Positions 30,501-35,075 of a stretch of 35,075 bases of DNA are shown piece after piece. The notes beneath the pieces are model-generated. The model saw only the letters and a program-made list of their open reading frames with translations, ran no database searches and was not told the origin of the DNA. The stretch lies in assembly GCA_020439925.1 (NCBI GenBank), contig JAGRPC010000401.1:208-35282 (forward strand), written 5' to 3'. Source of the DNA: Verrucomicrobiia bacterium (GTDB lineage Bacteria; Verrucomicrobiota; Verrucomicrobiia; Verrucomicrobiales; DEV007). The position numbers and the translations under genes are program-made. Position 1 is the first letter of the stretch. Each line of letters starts with the position of its first letter.

Positions 30501-32382
30501 CGGGGCCGAGGGGAAACTCCAGGGCGAAACTCAAGGGGCTGTGTCCCTGATGGGTCAGCTTCCAGTCGGGCAGTGATATTCGTGTTCCGTCCCACTGGCC
30601 CGTGCCTGTCAGGGCAACTTCGTCGCATCGGATGGAAAGGGATTCGAGGCGGGCGCTTTTCGCTCCATAGCTTGCGTTGATTCCGCCATCGATGGGACGG
30701 CCGCTTCCGAGGGTGAGGGCGTCCAGAGCGATCCGGGCTTCACCTTCGTGGCCCGATGCTCCGAGAGAGCCGCGTCCCTTCCATTCCAGGGCGATCCCCC
30801 CGGAGAATGAATCCTTCTCGAGTGACTGGAGCACTTTTCCGAGTTGCCCCCTGGTGGTGAGGTTGATCTTTGCCTCACCTTCGTAGGATCGGGCGGTCAG
30901 GTCGGCTGCCGCCGCGAGATGGACGCGGGAGTTCTCGTCGAGTCCCAGATCGAGGGCGAGACGCAGGTAATTCTCCCGTTCCACTCGCGCCGCGAGTTGA
31001 GCACCGGACAAGGCCACGCCGCCCCAGGAAAGGTTCTCGGGAAGAAGGAGGAGACTGCCACTGCGAAGGCGACCTCCTTCAATCTGGAAGTCGCGGGCCT
31101 CGAGGGAAAGCGAGCCGGCGACGGGAATCTCCCTTCCAAATCCGGCAACGATCTCGGCCACGGACGGAACCGTGGCATGGAGATTCGCCTGAATGGGGAG
31201 CGCGGACAGGTCTGAGAGGCTCTCCGCCTGGACCAGCGGGAGGGACGCCTCCAGCCTGAGCTGAGCACTCCCCCGGAGCGCTTCGAGTGTGAGGTCGTGA
31301 CCGTTCAGGAGAAGGGCGAGCGAATCGACTCCTGCCTGATCCCAGCCCGTGTTCGAGGCGACTACTTTGCCGCCCAGATGCCAGCTTGCCGGTTTGGCGG
31401 GAATCCCGGCAAACGTCAGATTCAGGTCGGTCACGAGGCCGTGAAGCCTGCTTTCCGGCAGAGGGAGCTTGTCGAGGGCGAGGCTGGATCCACGACGCAG
31501 GCCGAGGGACGCTTCGACAGGACCCGAAACCGGAGCCTTCATCGCGAGATCCAGGTTCCCGTCGGCCGCCTCGAGAGAGGCGAGCAGATCGAATTGGCCG
31601 GGCTCTCCTTCGGAGAAAACGAGGGATTCGAGTTCGGCGTAACCAAGGAGAGAAAGGGGGCCGATCGCCAGAGAATGCGTGTCTTTCCTGACCGAGGCCT
31701 CGACCTGGTTCACTGCGGGTTGTCCCGGCAGGGCAAGGCGGGCCAGTTTCAGAGTGCCGTCCTTTCCCGAGGGGAGGTTCAGCTGCAGGGAGTCCACCGA
31801 AGTGACCCTGTCTCCCTGTCGAATGGACAGGGTCAGGTCATCGATTTCGAAGCCGGCGGCAAACAGGTTCCAGAGCGGGCTGAAATCGAGGGGTTCGGCG
31901 CCGGGAGGAGCGGGATCTTTTGCCTGACGGTCTTTTTCTGAATCCTTGTCAGGGTTTTCGGAGGCTTCCGGAAGAACGATCCTGATTTCGGCTTTGCCGA
32001 CGTGCACCTTTTCAAGCCAACGGAATTGAGAGGCACCCGTGATGAGCTGGAGAGGCCGATAGCTCAGACTGACCTCTTCGACCTGGATCGAGGTGCCGTC
32101 ATCCTTTCCATCGGAAAGAGCAACCGAATGAATCGAGAAACCGGAGAACAGGGAACCGGAAACCCTGAAGTCGCCCGATAGCCCCTGGCTCGCGGCAGCC
32201 TTCAGGCCGGCAAAGCGGGCGATCGAACGGAACCCGGCTCCGTTGAGGATCAGCAGAGAAACCGGCAGGAGCACAAGAACGACAAGGCAACCGGAGGCGA
32301 GGCAGCTGCGCCGTTTCCTTCTCTGGGGCGCTTGAGAAGGCTCTGCCTTCCGCGCCGGTGGTGCGGTCTCGTGTCCGGACAT
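27598..32382 (-). CDS. tamB: TamB-like translocation and assembly module protein
   Basis: This 1594-residue protein has a basic cytoplasmic start rich in Arg/Pro and one membrane anchor near residues 29-47 (LASGCLVVLVLLPVSLLILN). More than 1500 periplasmic residues follow, dominated by alternating beta strands, the hallmark of the AsmA/TamB taco-shaped lipid bridges. The C-terminal DUF490 domain is clear: GRPVPKGAVDIAQGEMKLPF near 1395, VVFDEATGFNGALEFKARGK, and LTSIPPMPSEDILTLLATGT. The protein ends LKYVFRFE. It should span the periplasm and work with TamA encoded 11 bp downstream. A Pro/Asp/Lys-rich insert (ENPDKDSEKDRQAKDPAPPG) near residue 140 looks disordered. Length is at the upper end for the family. 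Confidence 0.92.
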   Translation of the reverse strand: MSGHETAPPARKAEPSQAPQRRKRRSCLASGCLVVLVLLPVSLLILNGAGFRSIARFAGLKAAASQGLSGDFRVSGSLFSGFSIHSVALSDGKDDGTSIQVEEVSLSYRPLQLITGASQFRWLEKVHVGKAEIRIVLPEASENPDKDSEKDRQAKDPAPPGAEPLDFSPLWNLFAAGFEIDDLTLSIRQGDRVTSVDSLQLNLPSGKDGTLKLARLALPGQPAVNQVEASVRKDTHSLAIGPLSLLGYAELESLVFSEGEPGQFDLLASLEAADGNLDLAMKAPVSGPVEASLGLRRGSSLALDKLPLPESRLHGLVTDLNLTFAGIPAKPASWHLGGKVVASNTGWDQAGVDSLALLLNGHDLTLEALRGSAQLRLEASLPLVQAESLSDLSALPIQANLHATVPSVAEIVAGFGREIPVAGSLSLEARDFQIEGGRLRSGSLLLLPENLSWGGVALSGAQLAARVERENYLRLALDLGLDENSRVHLAAAADLTARSYEGEAKINLTTRGQLGKVLQSLEKDSFSGGIALEWKGRGSLGASGHEGEARIALDALTLGSGRPIDGGINASYGAKSARLESLSIRCDEVALTGTGQWDGTRISLPDWKLTHQGHSPLSFALEFPLGPAPEGGFLAQEGPLTLALQMDRLEVDELTRFFTAAPPLSGTLQGEVKANGSFADLDLKSRLEFRPARQAPPVKESGDPTVDAPAIRAPLATLELAWHGAPARPSSWETAISALVSGLQWNGIALENISLKAATETSQAERPLLATLHFDQSSTLLDARARLDLGAIEEIGEFAEAPVLVDASLEVGSFATLLADLAPPKLKGFPLDGSLEASVDGLRIERGALKAGQVRFTSPDISLESQPFEKLQLDASIPETDTIETLLVATLDNHTHVEGRGGFQLKERRYHGELDLVADLVAKGSKLRDLLENRPLADLLPGTSTLSWKGEGRLAESKHVGEISLKAQGLRLAAGAETLDTEISGRYSPESAEFPTLKIVSRPLTFDGSLRWQEHVLDLDGRGFTGEREVLALDSKIPLDPAKLKTEAWFAQETPISVNLTLKSLAIGTVSQLFLEKTPVLGDLNLQVAVSGSPSNPGIDLDLGLDGLTVPREGQSMPVGQLSLKAESADSQLTVSGEYRHPEVQPLSLNASLPFHPGAWATGKRKVAEESLTASAKMERSPLAFLAGQVPGIESIVGEIALDASVSRKVSAPQILGNALLSVSRLRLEDRNAPSLRDVEARVQFGQERIILERLAATVAGGSVEGSGEALLKPGEEPVIQLALKGSEVLVVRTPDLNVRTDLDLTLAGPWSKAAIAGEIGITNSRFFKNFDLLPVGLPARKPESALPTVERAPAGGGTAYQDLDFGLKLAPFQDWPVDLRVYTKDPFLIRSNLLESSISADLRLSGSLGRPVPKGAVDIAQGEMKLPFSKIDVETGRVVFDEATGFNGALEFKARGKADRYQIAIYLYDRILSPQYVLTSIPPMPSEDILTLLATGTTRNELVGDDAGSVAAGKAAGLFLKNLQKKSNEAEGDPTLLDLLEDRTELELGRVNPETGEQTFGGKIRLWKQLFFVGDVDQQSDYRALLKYVFRFE

Positions 32383-32489
32383 GTTCTAAGGAGGGAAGGC
32401 AGGCTCCTCTCCCTAATGAACCGCAGAACGAAGGAAATGGCAAGAGGGTCGGAACCTGCCCGGCCTGCCCCATCCATTTCTACTGGCTA

Positions 32490-32900
32490 TCAGCCCACCC
32501 AGAGAAAGGTCACGTCCTTCTCGATCTCGGGATGCAGGCTGAGGTAGACCGGGCAGCCGAGTCCGGCGCGTTCGACCGCTTCCCGGCGGGGGTGATCCGG
32601 AGGGAGCGGAACGGTGATTTCGATGGTGAGCTTGGCGATGCGTCGCGGTGGTTCGGGAGTCATCTCCTTCAGGACACGCGCGGTGGTGCGTCCGAGATCG
32701 ATGCCGTTCTTCTCCGCATAGATCCCCATGATCGTCATCATGCAGACCCCCAGCGATGTCGCCGCGAGATCGGTTGGCGAGAAACGCTCACCTTTCCCGC
32801 AGTTGTCGACCGGGGCATCGGTTTCGAGACTGGAGCCCGAGGGCCCGTGAGTGGCGGAACAACGGAGGTTCCCTTCGTAGGTGGCGTGGATTTCGACCAT
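32490..32900 (-). CDS. OsmC-family (YhfA-like) protein
   Basis: This 136-residue cytoplasmic protein has the OsmC fold order: N-terminal strands (EIHATYEGNLRCSATHG), a helix with the first catalytic-type cysteine in TSLGVCMMTIMGIYAEKNGI near residue 53, and the second in RAGLGCPVYLSLHPEI near 117. OsmC and Ohr proteins use such a pair to reduce organic peroxides. The YhfA branch, which this resembles by length and by ending in HPEIEKDVTFLW, is poorly characterised. It starts 8 bp after the Cys-rich one-TM protein and is 107 bp upstream of tamB, all on the minus strand. Confidence 0.88.
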   Translation of the reverse strand: MVEIHATYEGNLRCSATHGPSGSSLETDAPVDNCGKGERFSPTDLAATSLGVCMMTIMGIYAEKNGIDLGRTTARVLKEMTPEPPRRIAKLTIEITVPLPPDHPRREAVERAGLGCPVYLSLHPEIEKDVTFLWVG

Positions 32901-32908
32901 GGCTTGGA

Positions 32909-33562
32909 TCAGGGGAGAGGGTTTGGCTGGGGTATGGCGACATTCTTGCCGACACGCCCTTTGAGTTTTCCGTTCAATGTCATGCCGCCGTCGGTGAACT
33001 CGATCGCCAGCACCTCCAGGTCGAGCGCAAATCGGGATCTCGGCGTCAACTCGACTTTCACCGCCGAGATCGACACCTCTTGGTGGAAGTCGCCTTCAAT
33101 GAGCGCTTCCCGGGCGATGAAGGCCACGGGAACCTGGGTGAGCGGTGCCTGGTAGTGCACTTTTCCCTGGCCAATATAAAAAGTGGCCTCCGAGGGAGCG
33201 GTGTCGATCACGGCATTTTCCTCCGTGAGATTGACCACCTTGTAACCATCGGAGACAAACCGGCCCGGGCCGAACCAGACGATGAAGACGACCAGGCCGA
33301 TGATGGCGAGCAGTGCCAGCCCGAAGGCTCCTCCGAGGCAACCGCAGCAGCCGCCACAGCCTCCTTTTTTCTTCAATGGAGCGTAGGCATCGGTGGGATG
33401 ATCAGATTCGCCCTTTTTCTTCCTCCGCGACTTTTTTGAACTCTCGGAGGCGTAGGTGGGGCCCTCCTTGCGCGAGTCCTTTAGGTCCGGCTTTGGCGGT
33501 GGCGGTGGGGTGATCCCGGGAGGAAGACCTTGATGGGGATCGGATGAGGACGACTCGCTCAT
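32909..33562 (-). CDS. Single-pass membrane protein with Cys/Gly-rich juxtamembrane motif
   Basis: I do not recognise this 217-residue protein as a named family. Residues 1-68 are polar and Pro/Lys/Ser-rich (PPPPPKPDLK, KKSRRKKKGE) and probably cytoplasmic. Then comes KKKGGCGGCCGCLGG, four cysteines in seven residues directly before a membrane helix at about residues 80-100 (FGLALLAIIGLVVFIVWFG). The C-terminal 115 residues are strand-rich and likely periplasmic. The cysteines could bind metal or carry lipid. It lies 8 bp upstream of the OsmC-like gene and is divergent from the DUF502 gene across 126 bp. Confidence 0.7.
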   Translation of the reverse strand: MSESSSSDPHQGLPPGITPPPPPKPDLKDSRKEGPTYASESSKKSRRKKKGESDHPTDAYAPLKKKGGCGGCCGCLGGAFGLALLAIIGLVVFIVWFGPGRFVSDGYKVVNLTEENAVIDTAPSEATFYIGQGKVHYQAPLTQVPVAFIAREALIEGDFHQEVSISAVKVELTPRSRFALDLEVLAIEFTDGGMTLNGKLKGRVGKNVAIPQPNPLP

Positions 33563-33688
33563 AGAGACGGTTGGAGTGTGTGTGGAAACGGGACTCTTTC
33601 AACCAAAACCGGGGAAAAAATGGAGGATATGGCCGATTTCCCATCCGCCGGTCGAGGTCGCTTGCCCGTCGCGAAGTCGTGAGGCAAT

Positions 33689-34402
33689 ATGCAGCCACTC
33701 CTCCCGATGCAAGCGTCGTCCGATTCCGATTCTCCGCGCCACGGCAATTTCCTGAAACGCTATTTCATCACGGGACTCGTCGCCATCATCCCGCTGTGGA
33801 TCACTTGGGTGGTGCTGGCGTTTCTCTATCGGACACTCTCCGATATCGGCACGCCGATGTTCCGGGCTCTTGCCCAGGTGGTTGGTCCGGACTATCCGCT
33901 CGTCGTGTCGATTCTCGAGAGCGAGACGACCCTTTCGGTCGTCGGCGTGGTGCTGGTGCTCGCGATCATCTTCCTCCTGGGATGGGTGACGACCAATTTC
34001 GTGGGTCGGCTCTTTTTCAATCTCTTTGAGGCCATTTTCCACCGCATCCCTTTCGTCAAGACGATCTACGGATCCGTGAGGAAACTCATCGCCGTGCTCG
34101 GAGACAAACCCAAGGGGAACGTGCAGCGGGTCGTTCTCATCAACTTTCCTTCGCCGGAGATGAAAACGGTGGGACTGGTCACGCGGACGCTCACGGACAA
34201 GCGGACCGGACGGCAGCTTGCGGCGGTCTACGTGCCCACGACTCCGAATCCCACCTCCGGCTATCTCGAGATTGTGCCCGTCGAGGACATCGTCTCGACC
34301 GACTGGACCATGGACGAGGCCATGACCTTCATCGTTTCCGGCGGTGCCATCGCTCCCGACGGCATTCTCTATGACGCGGTCGAAACCAAATCCGAGCCGT
34401 GA
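33689..34402 (+). CDS. DUF502 family membrane protein
   Basis: This 237-residue protein matches DUF502: a first membrane helix (RYFITGLVAIIPLWITWVVL, about 24-43), a second at about 83-101 (LSVVGVVLVLAIIFLLGWVT), and the signature FHRIPFVKTIYGSVRKLI near 115-132. A soluble beta domain follows (VVLINFPSPEMKTVGLVTRT, YVPTTPNPTSGYLEIVPVED). The function is not established. The ATG at 33689 and an in-frame ATG at 33707 are both possible; a TTGCCC-17-CAATAT promoter-like pair ending at 33690 would favour the second. The C terminus converges on the DUF1501 gene with only 9 bp between the two stops. Confidence 0.88.
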   Translation: MQPLLPMQASSDSDSPRHGNFLKRYFITGLVAIIPLWITWVVLAFLYRTLSDIGTPMFRALAQVVGPDYPLVVSILESETTLSVVGVVLVLAIIFLLGWVTTNFVGRLFFNLFEAIFHRIPFVKTIYGSVRKLIAVLGDKPKGNVQRVVLINFPSPEMKTVGLVTRTLTDKRTGRQLAAVYVPTTPNPTSGYLEIVPVEDIVSTDWTMDEAMTFIVSGGAIAPDGILYDAVETKSEP

Positions 34403-34411
34403 CTGACGCAC

Positions 34412-35075
34412 TCAGGCGAGGATCTCCCGGACGACGTTTCCATGTACGTCGGTGAGACGAAAATATCGACCCTGGAATCGATAGGTCAGTTTCTCGTGAT
34501 CGATGCCCAGCAGGTGGAGGATGGTCGCCTGGAGATCGTGGACGTGGACGGGGTTTTCGACGGCGTTGAATCCCAGGTCGTCTGAGGCGCCATGGGTGAT
34601 CCCGGGTTTCACTCCTCCCCCGGCCATCCAGATCGTGAAGGCATAGGGATGATGGTCCCGACCCCATCGTTCGCGGTTGGCGAGGTCTCCCTGGATGAAG
34701 GGGGTGCGACCGAACTCGCCCCCCCAGATCACGAGGGTGTCGTCGAGCATTCCCCGCATCTTCAGGTCCATGACAAGAGCCGCGCTGGGTTGATCGGTGT
34801 CGCGGCACTGGTTGTAGAGTTCGGTGGTGAGGCTGTTGTGCTGGTCCCAGCCCGCATGCATGCACTGGATGAAACCGACCCCACGCTCGGCGAGACGGCG
34901 TGCCATGAGGCAGTTGTAGGCGAAGGTGCCCGGTTCGCGCACCTGCGGACCGTAGAGATCGAGGATGTGCTCAGGCTCGTCGGAGAAATCGGTCAGTTCG
35001 GGCACGCTCGTCTGCATGCGGTGCGCCATCTCATACTGGGCGATGCGTGTTTCGATTTCCGGATCTCCCGCATCG
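34412..35075 (-). CDS. DUF1501 (sulfatase-like) protein, N-terminal part beyond window
   Basis: The frame is open through the right edge (…[20 protein letters not shown]), so only the last 220 residues are present. They match the C-terminal half of DUF1501 proteins: [92 protein letters not shown]. These are alkaline-phosphatase-superfamily-like proteins abundant in Planctomycetes and Verrucomicrobia, often exported by Tat and paired with DUF1549/DUF1553 genes. The His/Asp pattern suggests metal binding, but substrates are unknown. The partner gene would lie outside the window. Confidence 0.93.
   Translation of the reverse strand, partial: DAGDPEIETRIAQYEMAHRMQTSVPELTDFSDEPEHILDLYGPQVREPGTFAYNCLMARRLAERGVGFIQCMHAGWDQHNSLTTELYNQCRDTDQPSAALVMDLKMRGMLDDTLVIWGGEFGRTPFIQGDLANRERWGRDHHPYAFTIWMAGGGVKPGITHGASDDLGFNAVENPVHVHDLQATILHLLGIDHEKLTYRFQGRYFRLTDVHGNVVREILA

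Overview
The window is about 35 kb of GC-rich chromosome. It most likely comes from a member of the Verrucomicrobiota. The evidence is a DUF1501 protein (a family expanded in Planctomycetes and Verrucomicrobia), a DUF5069 protein, diderm envelope genes (secretin, TamA, TamB) and pseudopilin cassettes of the sort seen in that phylum. Promoter regions stand out as short AT-rich patches, and most starts lack a clear Shine-Dalgarno sequence. No tRNA, rRNA, CRISPR array or insertion sequence was seen.

Layout, left to right. (1) Positions 1-2628: the start of a FadR-type GntR regulator on the minus strand and running off the left edge, then a plus-strand pair of a DUF5069 protein and glpD. (2) Positions 2574-16320, all minus strand and read right to left: a nearly complete type IV pilus or type II secretion-like machine. 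Its order is pilT, four tandem pilin genes, a PilM/PilN (GspL-like) fusion, a PilO-like protein, a PilP-like protein, an internal AT-rich promoter, a secretin, a free-standing MshEN-like protein, pilB, pilC, a small one-TM protein and a last prepilin. Many of these joints are 4-bp ATGA stop/start overlaps. (3) Positions 16321-16858: a 538-bp stretch without a convincing gene, holding the AT-rich region in front of pilT and a strong terminator for the next operon. (4) Positions 16859-19305: an ABC-2 type operon (ATPase, permease, membrane-anchored partner) that resembles in composition the pilG/H/I genes of Myxococcus pilus clusters. (5) Positions 19464-25258: a six-gene cassette of three secreted proteins and three proteins with prepilin-like or PilX-like N termini, probably minor pilins and their exported partners. 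(6) Positions 25538-33562: tamA, tamB, an OsmC-like protein and a Cys-rich one-TM protein. (7) Positions 33689-35075: a DUF502 membrane protein on the plus strand, convergent with the 3' end of a DUF1501 gene that runs off the right edge.

How the parts fit: PilB and PilT would power extension and retraction of a fibre made from the tandem pilins. PilC and the PilM/N-O-P proteins would form the inner-membrane platform, and the secretin the outer-membrane gate. The 19-25 kb cassette could supply an initiating tip complex, and the ABC operon may be an assembly accessory. The prepilin peptidase PilD is not in the window.

The points most worth checking are the tandem pilin array, with its repeated hairpins and CAA-repeat leaders; the stand-alone MshEN-like gene between secretin and pilB; the pilus-adjacent ABC operon; the six-gene minor-pilin cassette; and a 36-bp repeat whose spacer changes the character of the encoded protein.
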